Source: Escarpia spicata | Taxonomy: Eukaryota > Annelida > Polychaeta > Sabellida > Siboglinidae | DNA length: 64,000 bases | Direction of reading: 5' to 3' | Assembly: GCA_963995525.1 (NCBI GenBank) | Contig: OZ023213.1 | Coordinates: 39,153,989 to 39,217,988, forward strand | Part shown: one piece after another, positions 49,201 through 60,577 of the stretch | How positions within the stretch are numbered: the first letter of the stretch is position 1 | Layout of the letters: the number at the start of each line of letters is the position of its first letter | Program-made: the position numbers and the translations under genes | Notes under the pieces: model-generated | Databases searched by the model: none | The model's input: the letters and a program-made list of their open reading frames with translations, nothing else | Told to the model about the DNA's origin: nothing

Positions 49201-50626
49201 GTGAGTATTTCATATAACAATTTGTTGACGTTAATTTAATATAATCTAAAAAAATTTGCTCATTTAATCTCTGATCTGACAATCCATTGAGTAGAAATAT
49301 ATTGATGGGGGTTGAGGCAATTTTATGGCATCCTTATGGGCCAACGACATTGAAAAACTATTACAGATTAATACAAAAATGCACTTCTTTATTAAGCTAA
49401 CTGTACACATTACTTAAAGTATTCTTAAATAATTCACTTTATATGCAAGAAGTTCACATATCTAATGGAATAAATGAACTGTAGGTACAGTTTTAAAGTT
49501 GCATTGTGAGATCATATATTCACAATCGTTTTATTGTAAAATATACAATACAACTTTGTGGTGTAAATTCAAAGAAATATAAATATATTCCTGTGTGCAT
49601 ATATTTCAACATAAAACTTACCAATATTAAAAATATATGTTAAATATGCTGCAAATGCTATGCTTTGCTGAGGTTCATAATACTTCACAAGTACACTCTG
49701 TGTGCATCAAAGTTTATTATTTCTTTTGTCTGTAATATGAGCGTCTAATGTACCAATGCAACTAGTTTCCAATGGTCATAATATAACTTTGAACAGTTGT
49801 CAAAACAGGAGTCGAACAACCAGCAGTGGATGATGAATATATCTCAAGCTATCGCTAAAGCAATGAAACAATTGTCCAAAGGGGGAGATGGCGACGTATC
49901 ACACCCACTCTTTTTACATGGGGTTGCAGCAGTTCATATAATGTAATCCAAAATATCCACCATTGGTTTTAGTCTGCAAACATGCTTTGGTCTCTGGAAT
50001 ACCATTACCTGCAATACAAAATTTAATTAGTTCACAACTTACCCCTAGTTTAAATTGTGTGAGGAGTAAATTTAGCGTACAAACATGCGAGACATTGACA
50101 ATTGTTTTCAAGTTATATGCTATTGGATGGTCTAATCACCATTGTATTCAAAGGGTACTTAAAATGAAGTTTGAAAAACCGAGTTTGACTTTGTGAAGCG
50201 TCAACATAAACTTTCATTTGATCAATAAAAAGTTCTTAATAGAAGCTACGTCTTCAATCAATCTAAGCTTCTGTGATCTTTTTGTCGGCGATTAAATAGT
50301 GATAATAACAGGATTAACGATCTCATTATACAATCGTTATATTCATAAGGAACTTACACTCTCAATAAGTGTATTGGCATAACAAAACATGATACCATAT
50401 GGGCGAAACAGGTAAACGCCCGCTTCGAATATTGTCGGTGATACCTACTGCCCAAAACGTATCGGTTCTTCCATGCAATGCAACTGACATGACCCCCAAA
50501 GACGGTACTCTTCATGAATGTATAACTCAACAAATATTAATGTTCGTAGAATTGTTTTGTAATCTACCACACAACAACTTGCTGCCTTGTTTTCAAAAGC
50601 GGCACGTCACTCACGTGCACTGGCTG
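49201..50626 (+). other. Decarboxylase intron 1, first part
   Basis: AT-rich, no coding motif recognised. The full intron runs to 55073 and contains two minisatellite-bearing repeats, a Gypsy remnant and a minus-strand LINE fragment. Confidence 0.6.
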
Positions 50627-51229
50627 TGATTGGACACATTACATGCAACCAAGATACGTGGCCACAACCACCACGACCATCACAACCGCCACAACCACCA
50701 CAACCACCACAACCACCACAACCACCACAACCACCACAACCACCACAACCACCACAACCGCCACAACCGCCACAACCGCCACAACCGCCACAACCGCCAC
50801 CACAACCACCACAACCACCACAACAACCACAACAACCACCACAACCACCACAACCACCACAACCACCACAACCACCACAACCACCACAACCACCACAACC
50901 ACCACAACCACCACAACCGCCACAACCGCAACAACCGCCACAACCGCCACAACCGCCACCACAACCACCACAACAACCACAACAACCACAACAACCACAA
51001 CCACCACCACCACAACCTCCACAACCAACACAACCACCACCACCACCTCCACCACAACCACCACAACCACCACAACCACCACAACCACCACAACCACCAC
51101 AACCACCACAACCACCACAACCACCACAACCACCACAACCACCACAACCACCACAACCACCACAACCAACACTGCCATCACCACAACCACCATAACCATC
51201 ACAACCATCACAGCCACAACAATATACAT

Positions 51230-51263
<34 letters not shown>

Positions 51264-51700
51264 ACCGCCGCCACCGCCGCCACCGCCGCCACCGCCGCCA
51301 CCGCCGCCGCCGCCGCCGCCACCGCCGCCACCGCCGCCACCGCCGCCACCGCCGCCACCGCCGCCACCGCCGCCACCGCCGCCACCGCCGCCACCGCCGC
51401 CACCGCCGCCACCGCCGCCACCGCCGCCACCGCCGCCACCGCCGCCACCGCCGCCACCGCCGCCACCGCCGCCACCGCCGCCACCGCCGCCACCGCCGCC
51501 ACCGCCGCCACCACCGCAAAATGTGGTACTATCATGGCCGTTCACCATGAATATGTTTATTAAAATACTGGATTTGAAATATGCATGTTTTATTATATAC
51601 ATAATATTCTGCAGAAATATCTGCTAAAATATCAAGAATAACGTCGTTTCGTTACATGTACCTTAAGATGTACAACGTTACGATTTTACACGTAATGAAA
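50627..51700 (+). repeat. Dispersed repeat with (CCACAA)n and (CCGCCA)n minisatellites, copy 1
   Basis: Left flank TGATTGGACACATTACATGC and right flank (AATGTGG-x-ACTATCATGG, ATATGCATGTTTTA, ATAACGTCGTTTCGTTACAT) are shared with 54381-54915, so both arrays lie in copies of one repeat family. The array is (CCACAA)n with CCGCAA variants at 50672-51176, then (CCGCCA)n at 51229-51516. The plus strand is nearly free of G and T over 500 bp. Pro-Gln, His-Asn, Thr, Gly-Cys and Ala-Val frames through it are artefacts. Confidence 0.93.
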
Positions 51701-53600
51701 TGAGCTAACTAACAGTTAGCTCATGTCTAGGCTCGTCCGTGTCCTGGGAAATGTACCTCTGAATGCGCAGTCGCGTTTCCATGTGTACCGCCAGCCATGT
51801 GCTCGATCGAAATTAGAGTTTGTGTGTTTGTTAATAAACCACAAAAAATAAACAGTGTTTGCGTTGAACAGACTCACGACATGGTGTCATGAAGTGTTAC
51901 CGACGTCGGACAACCTAACCTACAGCGAGGGAAAATGAAGAAAATGGCAAAATTTGACCCATCAACGAGTTTGAACTTCGCTATTACTGGCGAAAGGCCA
52001 GCATGGAAGCAGCGGTTTGAACGATTCAGGATAGCAACGAAACTATCCGCGGCAGAGAAATCGTACAAGTAAGCCCACTTGTACATGCTATGGGCATAGC
52101 AGCCGAGAACGTCTTATCATCGTTCACATTCACAATTTCCGATGATGAAAATAAATATGATGTGGTACTAAAGAACTTTGACGAACATTTCGTTCCTACC
52201 GTCAATGTCATTGACGAGCGAGCAAGATTTCACCGGGTGAGCCAGAAGCCTGGGGAATCAGTTGACATTTTCATTCGTAGCCTATATGAACTAGCAGAGC
52301 GATGTGAATTTGGTGCACTGAAGAGCGAGAACATCAGAGACAGACTAGTCGTAGTGATCAATGACAAGGGACTTTCTGAAAAACTACAACTGAAATCTGA
52401 CCTTGATTTAGAAACAGCTATCCAAATAGCGCGACAGTCGGAAGTGGTAAAATGTGAGAGTGCAGTTACTGCTAGAGAACTGGAAGAAGTGACATCTAGA
52501 GAGAGAGACCGAAGAGGGAAATTCAAGTGATCGTGGACACGATTCCATACCAACAAGTGGCATGACAGATCACACTCACAGAACACTAGTTTGCGAACAT
52601 GTGGAAACTGCAACCGGAAACACTATCGCTATGTAAGATGCTCCGGAGCAGGAAAGCGATGTCGGATTTGCAACAAATATAATCATTTATCAGTCGACCA
52701 AAACTGTTTCCTACGAGTTTCACTCTAAACAGTCCTGGAGGTACACTAGACTGCAGAGGTCAAATCACAGCGCATACCTCTCACAAGGGACATAAATATT
52801 CGTTTCGAATATATGTTGTTGCTGGAGAACAGGTGAATAACTTGTTTGGTCGGGCAGTTGCTCAAGGAATGTGGCTAGTGAAACGCATAGAAGAAATCAA
52901 CAGTGACGTATTCTCCACACTCGACGCAGCAAATGGGTTTTACCAGCTACCAATTCACGAAGAATGCGCGAAACTAACGAACTTCATCACGCCGATGGGT
53001 CGATTCTGTTTCCGACGCGTGCCGTTTGAGATAACGTCAGCTCCGGAAATCTTTCCCAAAAAATTGACTGATTTGTTTGACAACCAAGAAAGAACGGAAG
53101 CTTGCATGGACGACATTCTGATTTATGGTACAAATGTCGAAGAACATGATCGTCGGCTGAATGAAGTCGCGCATCTCCCGAACATTCCGAGTGCGACAGT
53201 CATTGGGAAAATGAAAAACATGTTTGCACGATGGAGTGTGCCGGAATAAATCGTTTCGGATAACGGAACACAATTCACCTCCTCAGAGTTCCAGGACTGC
53301 ACTACAAAACATCTTTGTGTGCTCTTTCCGCAGGCGAACGGAAAATCCATTCTCAGGACTAATGGCCTACCGTTCAACTCGCGATAAAGTGATAATCAGA
53401 TTGGATGGTGAGACGGACTGCTCGACTACTGCTACAATAACAAAAGGGGAACCAACCCGCCGATCATATGTGGTTGATATCGAAGAGTACATATTGAAGA
53501 AACCGTCGCCATCTACAGCTCACTCCAAGAGTAACACAACCTTCCACGATTGTCGAACCAGCCAAACTGATACAACATGTACAGTCGTTTCCCAGCCTTT
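51700..53600 (+). mobile_element. Gypsy-like LTR retrotransposon fragment with large internal deletions
   Basis: The LTR-like start (51700-51890) contains AATAAA and is followed by TGGTGTCATGAAGTG, a primer-binding-site-like block. Gag follows (FAITGERPAWKQRFERFRIA, then after a frameshift near 52066 the segment to 52530), with FHRVSQKPGESVDIFIRSLY and LAERCEFG. A Cys/His knuckle region lies at 52600-52710 (CGNCNRKHYRYVRC, CRICNKYNHLS). The protease end (NNLFGRAVAQGMWLVKRIEE) joins directly to RT (STLDAANGFYQLPIHEECAK, MDDILIYGTNVEEHDRR). The RT end joins directly to the integrase middle (SDNGTQFTSSEFQ, 53255-53295) and C-terminal end (SYVVDIEEYILKK). Most of protease/RT, RNase H and the integrase zinc domain are missing. 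No 3' LTR was seen. It sits in decarboxylase intron 1. Confidence 0.82.
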
Positions 53601-53609
53601 TTCACACTA

Positions 53610-54210
53610 TTTTCTACATGCATAATACATGTCAGATCATGTGACATTGTAACACCTAGAAGTTTGGCATAGTCTACTTGATCTACATCTTTTCCATCGA
53701 TATTTATATTCGGGATAGTTTGCGAAAATTGCGGTCTTGTGAAAAACAGATGATCATCTCTTTTGATTTTCCTGAATTAATTTTCATATCATTCTGTTCT
53801 GTCCATCTAGTAGCAACGTCAACCTATTCTTGTACAACAGATACACCCTTTCTATCGCATACTTCGAACAATGCACTGTCATCTATATACTTATATAAAG
53901 GAACAGGCGTTTCTAAATCATTTATATAGACAGGAAACATTTAAGTCTAGACAGTCTTCCTTGTGGTACTCCCCCATTGGGGTGACTATAATGCGAATAT
54001 TCGTTTCCTATTTTTACTTGTTGAGTTCTGTCCAATACAAATGTTTGCGTGATTTCTCAACACCCAGACAGGAATGTTATCATGCCCAGTAGCCTTGTTC
54101 ACCTTAAAATTTTGTAAAGCTTTGAAAGAAGTCATTACACTAATGACATATGGATCCGGGAGAATATATTCTGATTTAAACGTGGTAAATGTTCACTTAA
54201 ATATACACAA
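53610..54210 (-). mobile_element. LINE RT fragment with internal deletion (minus strand)
   Basis: The minus strand from 54130 reads FKVNKATGHDNIPVWVLRNH (RT block before the catalytic Asp). After a deletion come VYINDLETPVPLYKYIDDSA (Y-I-D-D catalytic box), VDVATRWTEQNDMKINSGKS, KEMIICFSQ and VDQVDYAKLLGVTMSHDLTC. One or more stops are present and the block with the first catalytic Asp is missing. Different LINE family from the others in the window. It lies in decarboxylase intron 1, opposite in strand to the gene. Confidence 0.75.
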
Positions 54211-54380
54211 AACTCGTTCGTTCTACTGGCTAGTAACGCACAATCACCATTCGTTTTTTTTTTGCATGCATGAATTGTCATTTGTTTTAAGTCCCATTGT
54301 TTTTTTAATATTTTTCCACCAATCGTGGGAACCTACCGAAGGTAGTTCATTCAGTGCTGCAATTTGTGTTTGGAAAAAAT

Positions 54381-54915
54381 TGTGATTGGACACATTACAT
54401 GCAACCAAGATACGTGGCCACAACCACCACGACCATCACTACCGCCACAACCACCACAACCACCACAACCACCAAAACCACCACAACCACCACAACCACC
54501 ACAACCACCACAACCACCACAACCACCACAACCACCACAACCACCACAACCACCACAACCACCACAACCACCACAACCACCACAACCACCACAACCACCA
54601 CAACCACCACAACCACCACAACCACAATGATATCCATCGCCGCCGCCGCTGCCGCTGCCGCCGCTGCCACACCATCACCACCATAACCACAACCACCATC
54701 ATTACCACCACCACAAAATGTGGGACTATCATGGTCGTTCGCCACGTTGTATATTTGATAAAATATTAAACTTGAAATATGCATGTTTTACGACATATAT
54801 ATTAGTCTGCAGAAATACCTGCTAAAATATAAAGTATAACGTCGTTTCGTTACATTTACCTTAAGATCTACAACATTCGGAGTATTTGAACATTGAATTA
54901 CACGAAACGAGTTAA
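54381..54915 (+). repeat. Dispersed repeat with (CCACAA)n minisatellite, copy 2
   Basis: Same left and right flanks as 50627-51700. The array (CCACAA)n spans 54430-54627 and is followed by a short CCGCCGCTGCCG tract instead of the long (CCGCCA)n block of copy 1. The size difference shows the arrays expanded or shrank after the two copies were made. Confidence 0.92.
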
Positions 54916-55073
54916 CTATAGAAAATCGTTTTACAGGTGTGTATTCCCATTAAGCTATTTAAGCACCAAATACGTGTACTTCAACGAACCTATTTCGCGA
55001 TGGCTAAATAAATTGTGAAGGGAGTTTTAGTTGCATAACATTTTAAGTAACATGCTGTTTTTATGTGTTACAG

Positions 55074-55187
55074 ATGACGCACTGGCTAAGTCCACAATTC
55101 CACGGCTACTACCCGTCAGGCCATTCATATGCGGACATTTGTGGAGACCTTTTTTGTACCGGTTTCGGCGCCGTTGGAATATCTTGG
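55074..55187 (+). CDS. Aromatic-L-amino-acid decarboxylase family, exon 2
   Basis: 38 residues between TGTGTTACAG (AG 55072-55073) and donor TGG|GTGAGT. MTHWLSPQFHGYYPSGHSYA, then CTGFGAVGISW, matches the family segment T-H-W-x-S-P-x-F-x-x-Y-x-P-x-x-x-S-Y and the substrate-contacting G-x-x-G-x-S-W strand. Where vertebrate DOPA decarboxylase has Phe103 in G-F-S-W, this protein has Ile (G-I-S-W), which could alter the pocket for the aromatic ring (inference). Phase 0 at both ends. Confidence 0.95.
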
Positions 55188-55465
55188 GTGAGTGTTTTCA
55201 TGGTGAACTGTGCTGGAAGAACTGGGTGTGTTGAACACGCGCAGAGAGCAGCCGTCAGAAGGAACTAAGGTTCGATGAAAAAAGAATGGGAAAACATTTC
55301 AACATAATCTCACTCACACACTCAACGACACGATCGTTGAGGTGAACGTTTGGATGATTTGTTGGCTATTTGCTGCCACCGGGCGCTATCTCTTGTTGTC
55401 TGCAGGAGATATGTGAGCGACAACTCAGTTAATTGTGGCTTGATTGTTTGCTTAAGTGCGTGCGT

Positions 55466-55467
<2 letters not shown>

Positions 55468-55532
<65 letters not shown>
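55468..55532. repeat. (GT)n microsatellite in decarboxylase intron 2
   Basis: About 32 GT units, grading into GCGTGCGAGCGCACGCGCGT. Confidence 0.95.
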
Positions 55533-55534
<2 letters not shown>

Positions 55535-55580
55535 CGAGCGCACGCGCGTGTGTTAATGTGTTAATGTGCCTTTGACACAG

Positions 55581-55694
55581 GTGGCTTGTCCCGCATCGAC
55601 GGAGCTCGAAGTGATCGTGATGGATTGGCTAGGAAAGATGCTGCAGCTTCCATCGGCGTTCCTCTCCGGGGGAAAAGGAGGAGGCATTATCCAG
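55581..55694 (+). CDS. Aromatic-L-amino-acid decarboxylase family, exon 3
   Basis: 38 residues between TTTGACACAG (AG 55579-55580) and donor [29 protein letters not shown], then [18 protein letters not shown], matches the family segment S-P-A-x-T-E-L-E-x-x-x-M-D-W-L-G-K-M and the glycine-rich G-G-G-V-I-Q turn that precedes the PLP phosphate-binding loop. Phase 0 at both ends; the length equals that of exon 2 (114 nt). Confidence 0.95.
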
Positions 55695-56417
55695 GTAAAT
55701 CTGATAACATTCCTCGATTTCGGCATATACACAATGTCTCATCCATTGTCACTCTGGTAAAGATCAGTGTAGCCTTCCTCGTGGATGAAGGGCGTGATGT
55801 TGTATTGGTGCTCTAGTGTGTGCAGCAGAAGGGGAAATGACGTCACCGTGGACTACAGTGTCCAAGGGGGGTAGAACATACTGGTGTGGGGTGATAACTT
55901 CTCTATGCTTGGAGTATGGGTGGTTCACCCATAAACAAATTAATCAGAAAAGCGTTCAGATGGGTTTCTGTTCATCGTTCTCTATATGAAATAGCGGAAG
56001 GAGGGTGTTTTTACAATAAAAACATTTTTAAAAGATCTCTATTGCGCCATTTTATATATGTTGTAACAACGTTTGAAATGCCTAAAATGTGTTAAAAGAT
56101 AAATTAAAACATGGGACAAGGTAGAATTTACAAGAAAGAAGATATGCAGTAAATGTAGCACGTGCACCCTTAAAGTAGTGGTGGTTGATTGTGGATGTGG
56201 AATGTGTGCATGTCACGTGATGTCCACATTTTTTTGTATGACAGCAGAAATATACTATCAGAGTTACAAACGGCGCCATCTTGAAAACTTCTTGATTCGG
56301 ATCTGACCGTGTTATATGTGACCAGGGTACTAATGCGTAGCTCTGTCGAATTTAGCAATTTTTTTAATTTAGGCACTACCTTACTGTGACCGATCTCCTA
56401 ACTCACACAAAGTGGAG

Positions 56418-56755
56418 AGCGGTGGTCGCGCGGTAGAGCATCGGATTGTCGATCGAGTGGACGGTGGTTCAATTTCACCTGCCGCAGTTTTGAAACTTTT
56501 GTTCACCTAATGTTGTATGTGGCTTTCCGAAGAGACACTTCTATCTGGTGTGTATACCAGGGGAAACAAAAGATCCCACACGGTGTAAATGTGTAACCTG
56601 TCATGTACTCACAGAGTGTGGTCTCTACCTGTAACCCACTGGATCTGGTTCACAGGGCCGGAGTTGCTTCCCGGTCGGGCGAGACGCCGAGCAGGTATTG
56701 TATACACTGTATCATTGAACACAGTGGTTGCTATATAAATGCACACACATGTATC
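56418..56755 (+). mobile_element. tRNA-derived SINE in decarboxylase intron 3
   Basis: A 5' tRNA-like head (56418-56485) has GGTCGCGCGGTAGAGCATCG resembling a pol III A box region and GGTTCAATTTC as a degenerate B box, with GCGG/CCGC ends that could pair as an acceptor stem. A tRNA-unrelated body of about 270 bp follows (AAGAGACACTTCTATCTGGT, GGGAAACAAAAGATCCCACA), ending near CACAGTGGTTGCTATATAAA. The GGTTGCTATATAAATGCA ending resembles LINE-type tails. Not a functional tRNA gene. Confidence 0.7.
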
Positions 56756-56820
56756 AGACAGCCTCTGTAACTAACGACAGAAAGAAGGAAGCTGTGTCAA
56801 CGAAACTTATTTGTTCGTAG

Positions 56821-56979
56821 ACCTCCGGCAGCGAGTCGACACTAATAACATTGCTGACGGCCCGCAGTGTCATGCTGTCACGGAAGAATGCCAGCCTCGG
56901 CACAGTCATTGAAGGAGACGTCAACGAAGGCGTTGACGGCGACGTTTTCTCAAGGCTCGTCGCCTACTCCTCCGATCAG
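56821..56979 (+). CDS. Aromatic-L-amino-acid decarboxylase family, exon 4
   Basis: 53 residues between TTTGTTCGTAG (AG 56819-56820) and donor CAG|GTGAAT. It begins TSGSESTLITLLTARSVMLS, the phosphate-binding S-x-S-E-A/S-T-L-x-x-L-L-x-A-R segment of PLP decarboxylases. It ends FSRLVAYSSDQ, the strand leading to the residue that stacks on the PLP ring. The middle (about 20 residues, GTVIEGDVNEGVDGD) is acidic and a few residues longer than in vertebrate DDC, giving a constant offset of six residues at later conserved sites. The final Q is the last complete codon, so the key residue of the next exon is unambiguous. Confidence 0.95.
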
Positions 56980-57590
56980 GTGAATCGTTTCAACCACCTA
57001 ATACAGTGTTTATAAACGATTAGGATTGTATGAGCTGCTAATTTAATTATATCCAACCTGTGCTTGTTCATTCACTTTAATCTCTATATCGTTACCTGTG
57101 AACAGAGAATGGGAGCATTCATTTCATAATGGCATATTTTGCTTTAGGTTTCAAACATAAATTTAGCAAAATTACACATTAGAGGTATGTAATTTTGTTA
57201 TGTTTTATAAATATGCGCTGGACTAACGTTGCGAACAATAATTTAAAACACACGTCTTGCAGCCGCTACAAAACATGTTTTGTGATCGCAATTATCAGAC
57301 TTCGTACCGCTGAGGCAGCAACCTTTCTATTGCCATGCTATAAACAGTAAAATGATGACAGCTAATTACCATCAATATAATTATTACATTATTATATGTA
57401 ATAACATAACGTAAGGTATTTTTGCGGTTTTCTTCGTTATATCCTAACACATAACACATGCATTCCAAATTTAGTGTTATATAAATTACATAGTTTACGT
57501 ATTCATCACACAGTACTGGAATGCTTGTGTTAACTTACTATCCAGAAGGGGTGATTAGCATATTGGTAACATTGTTATTATTATTATATC

Positions 57591-57792
57591 TTTATTGAGA
57601 TCATATTTATCGATATTGTAATTGTATCGATTCGATTAGATACGCCTGCAGACGATTAACAGGAAATTAGATCAGTGGGACCAATCCGGCGTGGATAAAC
57701 CGGCGAGGTATTTTAAGATTACCGAAATGTAAAAACCTAATAAAACCGAACCCAATCAAGGCATAACAAGTGTCCGTTACGCTAGACATACA
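57591..57792 (+). repeat. 5' LTR of the Gypsy-like element
   Basis: 202 bp; starts TTTATTGAGATCAT (T-G of the family end mutated), ends TAGACATACA. Shared with the 3' LTR: ATTAGATACGCCTGCAGACG, GGGACCAATCCGGCGT and AATAAAACCGAACCCAATCA (containing the AATAAA signal). Confidence 0.92.
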
Positions 57793-58867
57793 TAGTGTCA
57801 GAGGTGTATGAACAGTTTGATCATGGCAGAAGGTTTAAGGCCGCCGGGACACTTTTTTCGTGCACCGCAAGCAATGCCGCCAACGGCGACGCGGGCATGA
57901 CAAAATTGTGGGTAAGGTGGCTCGAGCAATTCAACTACTATATGCTAGCGACCGAGAAAAATAAGAAAAGTGAGAAGATATAAGTGGCTACGTTGTTAAT
58001 TTTCCTCGGATCTGGGTGCATGGGCGTTTTCAGATCGTTCCCACCCATTTGATCCACCGACAGATAAAGATAAAATTGCAGCTGTGAAGTTACAGTTCAG
58101 CAACTACTTCACACCGAGAGTGAATGAAACGTACGAAGGTACAAATTCTTGCGCCGGAAGCAGAATAGAGGTGTAACATTTGACGCTTTCCTGACAGATT
58201 TGCTGAATCTAGCAAGCACATGTGCCTGAGGAAAGAGAGGAAAAAATCCGCGATCAAATCGCCATAGGTCTGTATTCAGACACTGTGACAGAAATTGCTA
58301 ACGAAGGAACACTAACGATGGCAAATGCGGTAGCTATATGCGGGAACAACGAAATCACGGACAAATACACTGAAAACATGTGTGGAGAAACGAATGCTGA
58401 CTCAGTGTATCAGGCTGCCAAAAGTCAGAGAAAACCCAAAGTTAATTTTGGTAAGAGAAACTTTTCCAGACGAGAATTTACAACTCCACAGACTCAAACG
58501 TCACAACTGTGGTAGACAACATGCTCCCAAGAAGTGCCCTGTGTTCAAAGAAGGGACATTTTGTAGCTATGTGTATATCATCGAGAATAGCACAAGTTTC
58601 TCAGCAGCATCCAGCGACATACGACACAGTGTGGCTGGGCTTGATTGACAACGACAAGACCGAACCTCCATGGACTTTCGATGTACAAATGAACGTGTTG
58701 TCAGTATCAAAATTGACACCGGTGCAGATATTTCGATCATCAATGAACACAGCTCCTTGCAGTTGGTTCATATTCCGAGACTTAAGAAAACTACGACAAC
58801 TCTTCGCAGCCTAGGTGGCAACCTCAATTGTCAAGGCTACTTCAAAACAACGTTAACAATAAAGGAC

Positions 58868-58916
58868 AAATCGTGTGTGTATGTGTGTGCGTGCGTGCGT
58901 GCGTGTGTGTGTGTGA
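58868..58916. repeat. GT/GC-rich microsatellite inside Gypsy pol
   Basis: ATCGTGTGTGTATGTGTGTG to GTGTGTGTGACATG interrupts the protease-to-RT region between TLTIKDK and the following VGPAVQRNLLSRS block. The repeat arose or expanded within the coding sequence and shifts the frame. Confidence 0.8.
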
Positions 58917-60331
58917 CATGTTTGTTATCGTAGGTCCGGCTGTTCAGCGCAACCTCCTAAGTAGGTCTGTTTCCACACAAGTAAATCTCGTTCCACGCAT
59001 TGATGCGTTGAGTGAGGTCTTTGGAGAGATGGGCACCTTGATAACCAAGCCGGTAAAGATCGTGCTTGATCCCGATGCACAACCGTACAACGTGGTGGCA
59101 CCACGCAGAGTACCAATACCTCTAGTCCCAAAGGTAGAAGCTGAACTCGTTCGCATGGAGAGTGAAGGAGTAATCAGAAAGATCACTGAGCCAAGTGAAT
59201 GGTGCGCCAATTGTAGTGGTTCCAAAGAAAGAGGGCGTACGAACCTTTCGATTTGCGGAACTTGAACAAGAGTTTAAGAGGGAACACTTCGCAATTCCCA
59301 CCAATGAAGACATGACGCATAAATTGAGCGAAGGCACAGTCTTCAGTCGCCTAGACGCCAGCAGCGGCTTCTGGCAAATACCTTTAGACGAGGAAATCCA
59401 GAAGATGACCACATTAATTACGCCAGGGTGTGGTAAATACTGTTTTCAGAAACTGCCGTTTGGGATTTCATTAGCGCCTTTCGGCGTAAAATGCAGGAAA
59501 TGCTGGCAGGCTTGGACTTGTACTAGTGTATATGGACGACATTCTGGTCTATGGTGCGACCATGGAGGAACACGACAAGAGACTCGACAGTGTTCTGAAC
59601 AGGATCTCAGCGGCAGGGTTAAAACTGAAAAGATAGAAATGCGAATTCATACAAAGTTAGAAGATGTTCCTGGGACATAAGATCTCGAAGCATGGCATGC
59701 TGCCTGATAGTGCGAAAATTGCCGCTATTGTTGAGATGCCAGTTCCAATATGCGTTCCTGGACTGGGGAGACTCCTGGGAATTACAAATTACCTGGGCCG
59801 ATATGAACCGATCCTCAGCACCGTGCTAGATCCACTCAACGAGTTATTGAAGATGGACATTGAGTGGAACTAGGGTGTTGCCCAGCAGCAAGCGTTTGAC
59901 AAAAGCAAGGAACTGGATGCAGATGCTCCATGTCTGACATTCTACGATCCAAAGAGACCAACTACTGTTAGTGCCGATGCAAGCAGTTACGGCATGGGTG
60001 GCATTGTGGCAGACGCTCTTTCACGGGCTCCAGTCAACAAACACGGGCCAGAAGTTACAAGCTTACAAGCAGATGTCACGGAATATGTGGACTCCGTCAA
60101 GAGTAGCTGGCCTGCTACAACTTGCAAATTAGAGGGCATACGGAGAGTTCTGAAGAAGATGCAGGGCTCCAACAGGTATTGCTATACATCCGAGACGATT
60201 GGCCATCTAGCATCACTGACAACGTTGCGTCATTGTGCAATCGTGAAAGAACAATTAAGTGTTCATGCTGTAATGATCGTGTTCGAGAATCGTATCTTGA
60301 TGCCGCGTTCGTTACGAGAAGACACGCTGAA

Positions 60332-60577
60332 GAAAAACAAAAAAACAATGTGTGCTTTTCGTTTTCATATTAGAAGTACAAAAAAACGAATACAATCTAC
60401 TATTGGAGGTATTTCTAATACATGTTAAAAAAACGAAATTACAATAAAACAAACCGTTTTTAATTTTCACTGCATATTTGGTTTTTCTAACAAATACCGC
60501 GAATAATAGATTGTATTCATATTTCGTTTTTCGTTCTTCAAATACGAAAACGAAAAACAAACATTGTTTGTTTTTTC
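60332..60577. mobile_element. Foldback element nested in the Gypsy-like element
   Basis: About 246 bp. The left arm (GAAAAACAAAAAAACAATGT, TTTTCGTTTTC, GAATACAATCTACTATTGG) and the reverse complement of the right arm (GAAAAAACAAACAATGTTTG, TTTTCGTTTTC, GAATACAATCTATTATTCG) align over about 85 bp. It interrupts the integrase leader region after SLREDTLKK. Confidence 0.8.

Noticed and set aside
50587..51602. Open frames of Pro-Gln, His-Asn, Thr, Gly-Cys, Ala/Val and Arg repeats, up to 331 codons
   Set aside because: Simple hexanucleotide repeats stay open in all six frames; the region is intronic and lies in a dispersed repeat that also occurs at 54.4 kb.
56418..56485. Possible tRNA gene
   Set aside because: The B box is degenerate, the anticodon stem does not pair cleanly, and the sequence continues into a SINE body.
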